Positions 15,930 through 23,233 of a stretch of DNA of 64,000 bases are shown here, one piece after another. The DNA comes from Verrucomicrobiia bacterium (GTDB taxonomy: Bacteria; Verrucomicrobiota; Verrucomicrobiia; Limisphaerales; JADLHS01), in contig JAMLJH010000001.1 in the NCBI GenBank assembly GCA_023953615.1, forward strand, positions 1,343,360 to 1,407,359, in the 5' to 3' direction. The first letter of the stretch is position 1; every line of letters starts with the position of its first letter. Below the pieces are notes generated by a model. That model was not told the DNA's origin and searched no databases. It saw nothing but the letters and a program-made list of their open reading frames with translations. The translations under genes were made by a program, and so were the position numbers.

Positions 15930-17165
15930 ATGAAGAGCATCTTGTGCCGCAGCATTCTTTCTTTCGGCGCCGGTCTGTTGGTGACTGGCAGCTCCCTGCA
16001 AGCGGAACTGCCCCGCGTCGCTTTGGAAACCGTTTTCCCCGCCTTGAAACTGGATCGCCCGGTTTGGATGACTGAAGTGCCGGATGGTTCAGGGCGCGTG
16101 GTCATCGTGGAACAACGCGGCAAGGCGACGATCCTGCCCAAGACCGGCACCGGCGCGGAGGCGACGGAATTCCTCAACATTGAAAGCCGCAAACCGCATG
16201 TGGACAACGAGGAAGGTTTTCTCAGCCTCGCCTTTCATCCGCAGTTCAAAGCCAACGGCCGGCTTTACATTTATTACAACCAACAGAATCCCCGGCGCAG
16301 CGTGATCAGTGAGTTGAAAATTTCAACCACCGATCCCCGTAAAGCCGACCTGTCCTCCGAGCGCATTTTGATGACGGTGCCCCAGCCCTACGGCAATCAC
16401 AAAGGCGGGCAAGTCAGCTTTGGTCCCGACGGCTATCTTTACATTGGTCTGGGCGATGGTGGCGCGGGCAATGATCCCCACGGCAATGGACAGAATACCG
16501 CCGTGCTGCTGGGCAAAATCCTGCGCATAGACGTGAACAGCCGCACGACCGTCCCGAAACGCTGGGGCCGCACCGACACCAAATTGGAATACGGGATTCC
16601 AACGGACAACCCGCTCGTCGGTGAACCCGATCGTTACGGCGTCCGCCAGGAAATTTACGCCTACGGCCTGCGGAATCCATGGCGTTACAGTTGGGATCGC
16701 GAGACCGGCGACCTCTGGGTCGGCGACGTGGGGCAGGACGAGTGGGAGGAAATTGATCTCGTCGTCAAAGGCGGCAACTACGGCTGGGCCGTGCGCGAAG
16801 GTTTCCATCACTTCAAACCCGGTCCGAAGGGCGCGCAATATCTTGATCCCGTCATTGACTACCCGCATAACGTCAACTTGAAAAGTCAGGCGAAATTTCC
16901 CGATCACAGTCCCGGCCTGAGCGTGACCGGCGGCTATGTGTATCGCGGTCAAAAATATCCCGCGTTGCGCGGCGTTTACGTGTACGCTGATTTCAATCTC
17001 GGCACAATTTGGGGGCTGCGTTACGCCAACGGAAAGGTGACGGAATCCAGCACGTTGCTGGATCAACCCAAGAACGTCGCCAGTTTCGCCGAGACGGAGG
17101 ACGGCGAAATTTATGTGCTTTGTTTTGACGACAAAATTTTTCACCTGACCGTGCCCGGCAACTGA
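15930..17165 (+). CDS. Secreted PQQ-dependent sugar dehydrogenase-like protein
   Basis: A 411-residue six-bladed beta-propeller of the glucose/sorbosone dehydrogenase family. A signal peptide (MKSILCRSILSFGAGLLVTG, cleaved near QA) leads to an extracytoplasmic domain. Family blocks seen are VVIVEQRGKATIL, GFLSLAFHPQFKANGRLYIYY, QVSFGPDGYLYIGLGDGG, AYGLRNPWRYSWD, DVGQDEWEEIDLV and the VTGGYVYRG segment. The start at ATG 15930 is chosen because the signal peptide begins there; the longer frame is antisense-like. It would oxidise soluble aldoses or related compounds in the periplasm if PQQ is present. The substrate is unknown. Confidence 0.88.
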   Translation: MKSILCRSILSFGAGLLVTGSSLQAELPRVALETVFPALKLDRPVWMTEVPDGSGRVVIVEQRGKATILPKTGTGAEATEFLNIESRKPHVDNEEGFLSLAFHPQFKANGRLYIYYNQQNPRRSVISELKISTTDPRKADLSSERILMTVPQPYGNHKGGQVSFGPDGYLYIGLGDGGAGNDPHGNGQNTAVLLGKILRIDVNSRTTVPKRWGRTDTKLEYGIPTDNPLVGEPDRYGVRQEIYAYGLRNPWRYSWDRETGDLWVGDVGQDEWEEIDLVVKGGNYGWAVREGFHHFKPGPKGAQYLDPVIDYPHNVNLKSQAKFPDHSPGLSVTGGYVYRGQKYPALRGVYVYADFNLGTIWGLRYANGKVTESSTLLDQPKNVASFAETEDGEIYVLCFDDKIFHLTVPGN

Positions 17166-17249
17166 CTCGTTTCCGCGCACGAATGGAACTGCATTTAGTT
17201 CGATTGTTACGCGCGCGAACTGGTTGAAAGCACAATTAGTCAACAAACC

Positions 17250-18068
17250 ATGCGCCCCCAAACCCTCCTCGCCGCAGGGCTGATCGCCGTCTTGCTGGCG
17301 GTCCCCGGCTCCGCCCAACTCAACGATGGCGTCGAGCCAGGCGCGGCGAAATCGGCAGCCACTTTCGATCCCGTGGCGTTTTTTAAGCGCCACATTTTTC
17401 CCTACGAACCCATTTACTTCATCGCCGGGCACAAGGATCCGAACGCCAAGTTTCAATTTGGATTTCGCTACCAGATTGCCGATTCAAATCAACCGTGGCT
17501 CAACGGATTCAACTTCGCTTACACCCAGACTTCGCTCTGGGATTTGAGCGCTCCCTCCGCGCCGTTCTTTGATTCCGGTTACAAACCGGAGTTGCTCTAT
17601 ATCTACGAAGGAATCCTCGGCGGCGGCGCAACCAACTGGTATCGTCTGGATCTGCAGGCGGGCGCACAACACGAATCCAATGGCAAAGATGGCGCGAACT
17701 CACGCAGTCTGAATATCGCTTATTTTCGCCCGACGTTGACGCTCGGTTATCCCGCTGGTCTGCACCTCACCGTGCAACCGCGCGCGTGGGGTTATTTGGG
17801 TGGTTTGGACGACAACCCCGACTTGGACGAATATCGCGGCTACGTTGATCTGCGCGTCATGCTCACTTACAAAGACCTTCAACTTTCGGCCATCGGCCGC
17901 ATGGGGCACAAAGGCAATCATCCCAGCGGCCAGTTCGATCTGACTTATCGCCTCCCGGGAACTGCCGTCTATTTCGAGGCCCAATACTTCACCGGATACG
18001 GCGAAAGCCTGTTGCTTTACAATCGTCGCTCAGACATCGTTCGCTTTGGCTTTGCGCTGTACCGCTGA
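17250..18068 (+). CDS. Outer-membrane phospholipase A1 (OMPLA/PldA family)
   Basis: A 272-residue beta-barrel enzyme with a signal peptide (MRPQTLLAAGLIAVLLAVPGSA). It has the PldA signature YEPIYFIAG, then SLWD, and YKPELLY. The catalytic residues are His141 and Ser143 in QHESNG and Asn155 in SRSLN. Barrel strands with alternating aromatic residues run to a terminal Phe/Tyr-Arg (FGFALYR). It hydrolyses outer-membrane phospholipids when the membrane is perturbed. It sits 84 bp downstream of the sugar dehydrogenase gene; no common function is obvious. Confidence 0.88.
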   Translation: MRPQTLLAAGLIAVLLAVPGSAQLNDGVEPGAAKSAATFDPVAFFKRHIFPYEPIYFIAGHKDPNAKFQFGFRYQIADSNQPWLNGFNFAYTQTSLWDLSAPSAPFFDSGYKPELLYIYEGILGGGATNWYRLDLQAGAQHESNGKDGANSRSLNIAYFRPTLTLGYPAGLHLTVQPRAWGYLGGLDDNPDLDEYRGYVDLRVMLTYKDLQLSAIGRMGHKGNHPSGQFDLTYRLPGTAVYFEAQYFTGYGESLLLYNRRSDIVRFGFALYR

Positions 18069-18107
18069 GGCGGACTCCGCACTGAAACCACCCAACCCAA
18101 ATTACCG

Positions 18108-18440
18108 ATGCATTCAACCACCTGTCCAATGTGTGAAACGACCGATTTATTGGCCTCCCCGAATCAATGGGAATGTCTTACCTGCGGTCACGAATGGGAG
18201 CGGCGCCCGGCTGCCGAAGAACCCACAGCTGCCCGCGTCGTCAAGGACGCCCACGGTAACGTGCTCGCCGACGGCGACTGCGTCATTTTGATTAAAGATT
18301 TGAAACTGGGCAGCTCCCAAGTGTTGAAAGGCGGCTCCAAGTCCAAACCCATCCGCCTGGTGGACGGCGACCACGAAATTTCCTGCAAAGTGGATAATAT
18401 CGCCGTCGGCCTTAAAGCCTGCTTCGTGAGAAAAGCGTGA
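18108..18440 (+). CDS. PhnA/YjdM-type zinc-ribbon protein
   Basis: A 110-residue small cytosolic protein. The N-terminal zinc ribbon has Cys6, Cys9, Cys23 and Cys26. The PhnA core follows: VVKDAHGNVLADGDCVILIKDLKLGSS, cited here by its VKD-x-x-G and KDLK-x-GS elements, then VLKGGSKSKPIRLVDGDHEI. Despite the name, relatives are not required for phosphonate breakdown and their role is unclear. The gene is followed by a GC-rich hairpin with a short T-rich tail. Confidence 0.9.
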   Translation: MHSTTCPMCETTDLLASPNQWECLTCGHEWERRPAAEEPTAARVVKDAHGNVLADGDCVILIKDLKLGSSQVLKGGSKSKPIRLVDGDHEISCKVDNIAVGLKACFVRKA

Positions 18441-18453
18441 GTTGCGATTTGTG

Positions 18454-18482
18454 GCGGCGGACTGTGGCCGCCGCAATATTTT
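18454..18482 (+). terminator. Weak intrinsic-terminator-like hairpin after the PhnA-like gene
   Basis: GCGGCGG (18454-18460) pairs with CCGCCGC (18468-18474), followed by AATATTTT. The stem is strong but the T-tract is interrupted. It lies between the PhnA-like gene and argG. Confidence 0.4.
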
Positions 18483-18571
18483 AGCGACACGCACAGAGGG
18501 CCGCGACATCGGTCATCATGGTTTCATTTCCGCTTTGCGCCCGCACCATTTTGTCGCTTTAATTTGTTCAC

Positions 18572-19804
18572 ATGAAAATTGTCTTAGCGTATTCGGGCGG
18601 ACTCGACACCTCGGTGCTGCTCTCGTGGATCAAGGAAAAATATAATGCGGAAATGATCGCCTTCTGCGCCAACATCGGCCAGGAAGACGAGCTGCGCGGA
18701 CTCGCCGCCAAAGCCAAAAAAACCGGCGCGTCAAAAATCTATATTGACGATCTCCAAGAGGAATTCGCGCGGGACTTCATCTTTCCCATGATCCGCGCCG
18801 GCGCCATTTACGAAGGCCAATACTTTCTCGGTACCAGCATCGCCCGACCGCTCATCGCCAAACGCATGGTTGAAATCGCGCGCCAGGAAAAAGCGCAGGC
18901 CCTCGCGCATGGCGCCACGGGTAAAGGCAACGACCAGGTCCGCTTTGAACTGACTGCCGCCGCGCTGGCGCCGGACCTGGAAATCATCGCTCCCTGGCGG
19001 GACGAACGCTATCGCCGCGAATTTCCCGGTCGCGCCGAAATGATTGCGTATTGCGCGAAGAAAAAAATCCCGGTGCAAGCCAGCGCCAAAAAACCGTTCT
19101 CCTCCGATCGCAACCTGCTGCACATCTCCTACGAAGCGGGAGTCCTGGAAGATCCGTGGCTCGATGCCAGCGCGCCCCAATACCGCGGTTGGTTCACCAC
19201 GCTGTCCGTTTTTCCTGAAGACGCGCCCAACCGGCCGGAATTTGTCACGCTGGATTTTGTGAAGGGTGATTGCGTGGCCGTGAACGGCAAAAAGCTTTCA
19301 CCGCTCGGCGTGATGCAAGCGCTTAACAAAATTGGCGGCAAACACGGCGTGGGCCGCGTGGACATGGTGGAGAACCGCTTCGTCGGCATGAAAAGTCGCG
19401 GCGTGTACGAAACTCCCGGCGGCGCCATCTTGCTGTTCGCCCATCGCCAGATGGAATCGCTCACCATGGACCGGGAAGTCATGCACCAACGCGACGCGCT
19501 GATCCCCCAGTATGCGCAACTGGTTTACAACGGATTCTGGTTCGCGCCGGAACGCGAAGCGCTCCAGGCTTACGTCGAAGCGTCCCAACGCAATGTGACC
19601 GGTACCGTGCGCGTGAAACTCTACAAAGGCAACATCATGGTCGCCGGGCGGAAGAGTCCCGTCAGCCTCTACAACCCGCACATTGCGACGATGGAAGCTG
19701 ACCCAACCAAGGCCTATAACCAGGATGACGCCACCGGGTTCATTCGCCTGAACGGTTTGCGACTCAAAGTCGCCGCAAAGGTTCACGCGAAGAAGAAGCG
19801 TTAA
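18572..19804 (+). CDS. argG: Argininosuccinate synthase
   Basis: A 410-residue cytosolic enzyme condensing citrulline and aspartate with ATP in arginine synthesis. The PP-loop [14 protein letters not shown] (SGGLDTS at 8-14) and the later [27 protein letters not shown] and [17 protein letters not shown] blocks are all present. Length is normal. Its stop codon is immediately followed by a fragment resembling the 3' end of a methylase gene, which begins a toxin-antitoxin-like cassette cluster. The end of argG itself shows no duplication. Confidence 0.96.
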   Translation: MKIVLAYSGGLDTSVLLSWIKEKYNAEMIAFCANIGQEDELRGLAAKAKKTGASKIYIDDLQEEFARDFIFPMIRAGAIYEGQYFLGTSIARPLIAKRMVEIARQEKAQALAHGATGKGNDQVRFELTAAALAPDLEIIAPWRDERYRREFPGRAEMIAYCAKKKIPVQASAKKPFSSDRNLLHISYEAGVLEDPWLDASAPQYRGWFTTLSVFPEDAPNRPEFVTLDFVKGDCVAVNGKKLSPLGVMQALNKIGGKHGVGRVDMVENRFVGMKSRGVYETPGGAILLFAHRQMESLTMDREVMHQRDALIPQYAQLVYNGFWFAPEREALQAYVEASQRNVTGTVRVKLYKGNIMVAGRKSPVSLYNPHIATMEADPTKAYNQDDATGFIRLNGLRLKVAAKVHAKKKR

Positions 19805-19874
19805 CCAGTTGGTGTACGCACTCCACGGCCTGATGCCCGAGGAAATCCAAACCGTGGCAGACGCAGCGAAATGA
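19803..19874 (+). pseudogene. Methylase-tail repeat, copy 1
   Basis: The frame starting at the end of argG reads [20 protein letters not shown] and stops at TGA 19872. This is like the C-terminal 'LVY-x-LYGL-x-x-EEI-x-x-VE' ending of Eco57I-type restriction-modification methylases (recalled family pattern). The stop overlaps the ATG of the DUF4258 gene (ATGA). Related copies are at 20494 and 21172. Confidence 0.7.
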
Positions 19875-20119
19875 AATTGGTTTTCACAGAGCATGCCTTG
19901 GCGCGGCTGGCCAAGCGGCAACTCAAGCAGGAGTGGGTTGAACGCGCCGTCACGAGTCCAGCGCGGATTGGACCGGACGACGAAGACCCCGCGCTCGAAC
20001 ACCGGCTGGCAGCCGTGCCGGAGCTTGCCAACCGCGTGTTGCGCGTTATCGTATCCAAGGACGAGCCAAAACGCGTTGTCACAGCGCATCTCGACCGCAA
20101 AATGAAAGGCAAATCATGA
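19871..20119 (+). CDS. DUF4258 protein, toxin-like (RelE/BrnT-like fold)
   Basis: An 82-residue protein: MKLVFTEHALARLAKRQLKQ, then a short linker and RVLRVIVSKDEPKRVVTAHL. The 'H-A-x-x-R-x-x-x-R' opening and the terminal strand with a basic tail fit DUF4258, a group frequently paired with small antitoxins. The ATG overlaps the stop of the methylase-like tail, and its own stop overlaps the next gene (ATGA), so translation is coupled through the whole unit. RNase activity is inferred only. Confidence 0.82.
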   Translation: MKLVFTEHALARLAKRQLKQEWVERAVTSPARIGPDDEDPALEHRLAAVPELANRVLRVIVSKDEPKRVVTAHLDRKMKGKS

Positions 20120-20322
20120 AGCTGACCGTTGATCGCGAAGCCGATGCGCTATATCTCGACCTGGACGAATCGCCCGCCGCCGAGAGCGAGGAAATTTCGC
20201 CTGGAGTCATTCTTGATTACAACGCGGAAGGAAAAGTTGTTGGCATCGAAATGCTTTATCTTTCCAAGCGGGTCGCCGACGAAAAGCTCAAGCGAATGCA
20301 ATTCGAGACGGTCGGCGCTTGA
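20116..20322 (+). CDS. DUF2283 protein, likely partner of the DUF4258 protein
   Basis: A 68-residue protein with the DUF2283 pattern: YD-like start VDREADALYLDLDESPAAES, acidic middle EEISPGVILDYNAEGKVVGIEML, and a helix with Leu-Ser-Lys-Arg. It overlaps the DUF4258 gene by four bases. DUF2283 genes are very often found next to DUF4258 genes, and the pair is generally treated as a candidate toxin-antitoxin system; which one is the toxin is not shown by the sequence. Confidence 0.85.
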   Translation: MKLTVDREADALYLDLDESPAAESEEISPGVILDYNAEGKVVGIEMLYLSKRVADEKLKRMQFETVGA

Positions 20323-20428
20323 AATTCACCGCAGTGATTCTCGCCGCCTCGCTGGAACAGCAAAAGGCGGTGGAGCGATTGGTTAGGATTGGTTAGCCGT
20401 CTCCTTGCGGCGAAGGCGCGGAAAGGTA

Positions 20429-20490
20429 ACACAGACATTCGTGCCTGTGAATCCGATTCTGTTGATCCACAGACAGGAAGGTCTGTGCCA
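20429..20490. repeat. Small palindromic repeat of the 'cacagacattc...gtctgtg' type
   Basis: ACAGACATTCGTGCCTGT and ACAGACAGGAAGGTCTGT lie close together in opposite and mirrored arrangement, forming nested hairpins. It lies just upstream of methylase-tail copy 2 and is read through by its frame. It resembles dispersed small repeats common in Verrucomicrobia; only one copy was noticed in this window. Confidence 0.5.
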
Positions 20491-20493
20491 CAG

Positions 20494-20580
20494 TTGGAGC
20501 GAGAGATAGACCAGTTGGCGTCTGCGTTCCACGGTCTGATGCCGGAGAAAATTCAAATCGTGGAAGGTTCATTGAAATGA
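20494..20580 (+). pseudogene. Methylase-tail repeat, copy 2
   Basis: The frame reads LEREIDQLASAFHGLMPEKI and then ends QIVEGSLK-stop at 20578-20580. This is the best preserved of the three tails (EIDQL...HGLMPE.IQIVEG). It is clearly homologous to the tails at 19803 and 21172. The stop overlaps the ATG of the next DUF4258-type gene, as in copy 1. Distance from copy 1 at the shared CAGTTGG core is 706 bp. Confidence 0.75.
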
Positions 20581-20900
20581 AACCACTCAATCTGGAATTG
20601 CTGCATGAGGCAATTCGCGCCGATCGCGTGCAGTGGCGGAAGCACATGCTGCAAAAGCTGGCTGAACGCGGCCTGACGCAGAACGCCGTGCTCGACGCGC
20701 TATTGACGGGCGAGCGGATTCGGGATTACACCGAAGATCGGCCCTTCCCAAGCGCGTTGTTTCTGGGTTACGTTGGCGGCAAGCCGCTGCATGTGGTGGC
20801 CTCGAGTGACGAAACGAACCGGCGCGCGTTCATCATCACCGCCTACGAGCCGTCGTTGGCTGTTTTTGAACCTGACTACCGAACGAAGAAAAAATCATGA
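20577..20900 (+). CDS. Second DUF4258 protein, toxin-like
   Basis: A 107-residue protein with LLHEAIRADRVQWRKHMLQ, then LAERGLTQNAVLDALLTGERIRDY (cited as the RGLTQ...LLTGERIRDY block), GYVGGKPLHVVAS and FIITAYEPSLAVFEPDYRTKKKS. The HxxxKLxERG start and the IITAYEP-x-x-x-x-F/W end are the MqsR-like hallmarks of the DUF4258 variants that pair with YgiT-type zinc-finger antitoxins. It overlaps both the methylase-like tail before it and the antitoxin gene after it by four bases. Confidence 0.87.
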   Translation: MKPLNLELLHEAIRADRVQWRKHMLQKLAERGLTQNAVLDALLTGERIRDYTEDRPFPSALFLGYVGGKPLHVVASSDETNRRAFIITAYEPSLAVFEPDYRTKKKS

Positions 20901-21130
20901 GCGATAACCACGATCTTTGCCCACTCTGTGGCGGCAATAAAACGCAGGGCACAACCACGTTCACCGCCGATCTCGGAAGTGGAGTGGTCGTCGTGCGCCG
21001 GGTTCGCGCCACCATCTGCTCGCAATGCGGGGAGGAATGGATTGATGACGCCACCGCCCGCCAATTGGAGGGGATTGTTGACAATGCACGCGAGCGCCGC
21101 CTTCAAGTAGAAGTCGCGGAACTGAAATGA
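20897..21130 (+). CDS. YgiT-type zinc-finger antitoxin (MqsA N-terminal-like)
   Basis: A 77-residue protein with two CxxC pairs, Cys8/Cys11 and Cys41/Cys44, the zinc-binding layout of the MqsA N-terminal domain, followed by a helix (DDATARQLEGIVDNARERR). The DNA-binding HTH of full MqsA is absent. It overlaps the DUF4258 gene by four bases and is its likely antitoxin. Together they make the second cassette between methylase-tail copies 2 and 3. Confidence 0.88.
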   Translation: MSDNHDLCPLCGGNKTQGTTTFTADLGSGVVVVRRVRATICSQCGEEWIDDATARQLEGIVDNARERRLQVEVAELK

Positions 21131-21171
21131 ACCTTCAGCGCCACCTCGCGACTGCGGACGTGAGCTGGTAG

Positions 21172-21253
21172 GAGCAGGAGATAAACCAGTTGGCGACTGC
21201 GTTCCACGGTCTGATGCCCGAGGAAATCCAAATCGTGGAAAGCGCACAAAATG
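21172..21253 (+). pseudogene. Methylase-tail repeat, copy 3
   Basis: The frame reads EQEINQLATAFHGLMPEEIQ and then IVESAQ, nearly identical at DNA level to copy 2 over about 55 bp (CAGTTGGCG...ATCGTGGAA). The reading frame is shifted near the end relative to the AAATGA junction of the other copies, and no DUF4258 gene follows. Distance from copy 2 is 675 bp. It closes the cassette cluster. Confidence 0.72.
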
Positions 21254-21515
21254 AACCCCAAAGGGATTCGATCCCTCAGTTCAGAATCGGCGCGAAGCGA
21301 CTACCTTGGGTCGCTGGCGCGAATGTCGTTCAACTCTGAAAGGATTGCACTAAATCACGGCCACGTTGATGCAACTCCGTTGGGGTAATCCCATTTCCGT
21401 CGCCCAGCATCACAAATTGATGCCCAATCCCGATTGCTGATCCGCCAACAGCGAGCGGCTTAACTGAATTGCAACCTTGCATGGCGCGGATGACGGAGCA
21501 CAATCTATTCTCGCT
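21254..21515. other. Non-coding stretch after the last methylase-tail copy
   Basis: No supported gene. A short ATG frame begins at 21251 at the position where the other copies start a cargo gene and runs 45 codons without family character; it may be a decayed cargo remnant. Confidence 0.35.
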
Positions 21516-22193
21516 ATGGATTCGTCACAATGGGAGGCGGTGGATCGTTACGTCACCAGCCAATTGATTCCTTCAGATGCGACGCTCGAAAAAGTGCTCG
21601 CCGCCCGCAAAGCCGCCGATCTACCGGCAATCGGCGTTTCCGCAACGCAAGGCAAACTGTTGCAGTTGCTGGCCCAATCGCATCAAGCGCGACGCATTTT
21701 GGAAATTGGGACGCTGGCCGGTTACAGCACCATCTGGCTGGCGCGCGCGTTGCCTGCCGACGGCAAATTAATCACGCTCGAGTTCGAACCCAAACACGCG
21801 GAAGTGGCGCAGGCCAATTTTAACGCCGCCGGATTGGCCGATCGCATCCAGCTCCGTTTGGGAGCCGCGCTGGATACGCTGCCTCAGTTGCGGGCCGAAG
21901 GCTGTGGACCGTTCGATTTTATCTTCATTGATGCGGACAAGGAAAATTATCCGGCGTATTGGGAGTGGTCGCTGAAATTGTCCCGGCCCGGCACTTTGAT
22001 TGTGGCCGACAACGTCGTGCGTAACGGCGCGTTGGCCGATCCCCACAGCCTGGACGCACGGGTGCAGGCGATGCGTCGGATGCACGAAATGATGGGAGCG
22101 GATGCGCGCGTCAGCGCCACCACCATCCAAACCGTTGGCAGCAAAGGCTACGATGGTTTCACCTTCGCCATCGTTCTGACTGTCCAGCGATGA
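21516..22193 (+). CDS. SAM-dependent O-methyltransferase (catechol O-methyltransferase-like family)
   Basis: A 225-residue enzyme of the metal-dependent COMT/caffeoyl-CoA type. SAM motif I reads ILEIGTLAGYSTIWLARAL, a further block is LITLEFEPKHAEVAQANF, and the metal site is FDFIFIDADKENYPAYWEW followed by LIVADNVVRNG. The start at ATG 21516 is preferred over the upstream TTG. The stop overlaps the ATG of the uracil-DNA glycosylase gene, so they form a two-gene operon. The substrate (a small catechol-like compound or tRNA hydroxyuridine) is unknown. Confidence 0.88.
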   Translation: MDSSQWEAVDRYVTSQLIPSDATLEKVLAARKAADLPAIGVSATQGKLLQLLAQSHQARRILEIGTLAGYSTIWLARALPADGKLITLEFEPKHAEVAQANFNAAGLADRIQLRLGAALDTLPQLRAEGCGPFDFIFIDADKENYPAYWEWSLKLSRPGTLIVADNVVRNGALADPHSLDARVQAMRRMHEMMGADARVSATTIQTVGSKGYDGFTFAIVLTVQR

Positions 22194-22915
22194 ACGAAGC
22201 CCAAGCCCTGATTGCTGCCGCGCGGGAATTGTCGGCGCGCGTGGACCACATGCGCTTCAAACGCCCGGTCACGCATGTTTACAATCCGCTCGATTACGCC
22301 TGGACCGCTCACGCGGAATATCTGCGCCGGTTCGCTTCCGGGCCCAAGCGCGTGGTGTTTCTCGGCATGAACCCCGGACCGTTCGGCATGACCCAGGTGG
22401 GGGTGCCGTTCGGTGAAGTCGGCATGGTGCGCGACTGGCTGGGCATCGAAGCGCCGGTCGGCAAACCCCGGCACGAGCATCCCAAGCGCCCGATTCTTGG
22501 ATTCGCCTGCCACCGCTCCGAAGTCAGCGGTCGCCGCTTGTGGGGCTTGTTCGCCGACCGTTTCGGAAGCCCGGAAAAATTCTTCACCAATCATCTGGTC
22601 GTCAATTATTGCCCGCTGACGTTCCTCACCGAAACGGGGGCCAACCTGACGCCAGATAAACTGTCCCGACCCGAGCAGAAAAAACTGTTTGCGGTTTGCG
22701 ACGAACATCTGCGTCAGGTTTTGACGGTTCTGGAGCCGGAATGGCTGGTGGGCATCGGCGGCTTTGCGCGCAATCGCGGCGCCACGCTGAGTGACGAATT
22801 TCATTTGAAACTCGGGCAGATTCTTCACCCCAGTCCCGCCAACCCGATGGCCAATCGCGGCTGGGCGCAAATCGTCACGAATCAATTGATTGAAATGGGC
22901 GTGTGGAAAAAATAA
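22190..22915 (+). CDS. SMUG1-like uracil-DNA glycosylase
   Basis: A 241-residue DNA-repair enzyme that would remove uracil and oxidised pyrimidines. Active-site motif 1 is FLGMNPGPFGMTQVGVPFGE (around residues 57-76), with the family's G-M-N-P-G-P core; motif 2 is ILHPSPANPMANRGW. The KRPILGFACHRSEVSG and NYCPLTF blocks also match bacterial SMUG1. It is translationally coupled to the O-methyltransferase gene. Functionally it complements the dUTPase encoded at 12525-12905. Confidence 0.93.
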   Translation: MNEAQALIAAARELSARVDHMRFKRPVTHVYNPLDYAWTAHAEYLRRFASGPKRVVFLGMNPGPFGMTQVGVPFGEVGMVRDWLGIEAPVGKPRHEHPKRPILGFACHRSEVSGRRLWGLFADRFGSPEKFFTNHLVVNYCPLTFLTETGANLTPDKLSRPEQKKLFAVCDEHLRQVLTVLEPEWLVGIGGFARNRGATLSDEFHLKLGQILHPSPANPMANRGWAQIVTNQLIEMGVWKK

Positions 22916-23001
22916 TCGGCGTGAGTCGTGGAGCTGAAATCCGCTATTCCCTTTGCGCGTCGGGCACGGTAAATCTTTGACCCAAGAACTGCGAACGTGA
23001 A

Positions 23002-23196
23002 GTGAAATCCGTCCTCCGTCCAAAGCGGCTGCCGATAAGTTGGTTGCTCTCGGCCCTGTTGCTCGGCGGATCACTCCTCAGTCCGGGTGCGGACGCACCT
23101 TCACCCGAAGCGGCAACCATCGCCTTGCACCGCGCCACCACTTACCTGTTCACCATCAACATGCGCCTCCTCGCCGATTACCTGCTCACCCGCTAA
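23002..23196 (+). CDS. Possible small secreted or membrane peptide (doubtful)
   Basis: A 64-residue frame from GTG 23002 with a hydrophobic segment like a signal peptide (SWLLSALLLGGSLLSPGADA) and a short tail. It lies alone in the 317-bp gap between the uracil-DNA glycosylase gene and the giant minus-strand gene. It could be a real small exported peptide, the truncated start of a lost secreted protein, or chance. No homologue was recognised. Confidence 0.3.
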   Translation: MKSVLRPKRLPISWLLSALLLGGSLLSPGADAPSPEAATIALHRATTYLFTINMRLLADYLLTR

Positions 23197-23233
23197 CTAA
23201 CCCGGAGTGACGCGCGTTCGCAGACTGCTGCGT

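Noticed and set aside
21241..21290. tRNA-like GATTCGATCC near the third methylase tail
   Set aside because: The surrounding bases do not fold into a cloverleaf; the string is chance.
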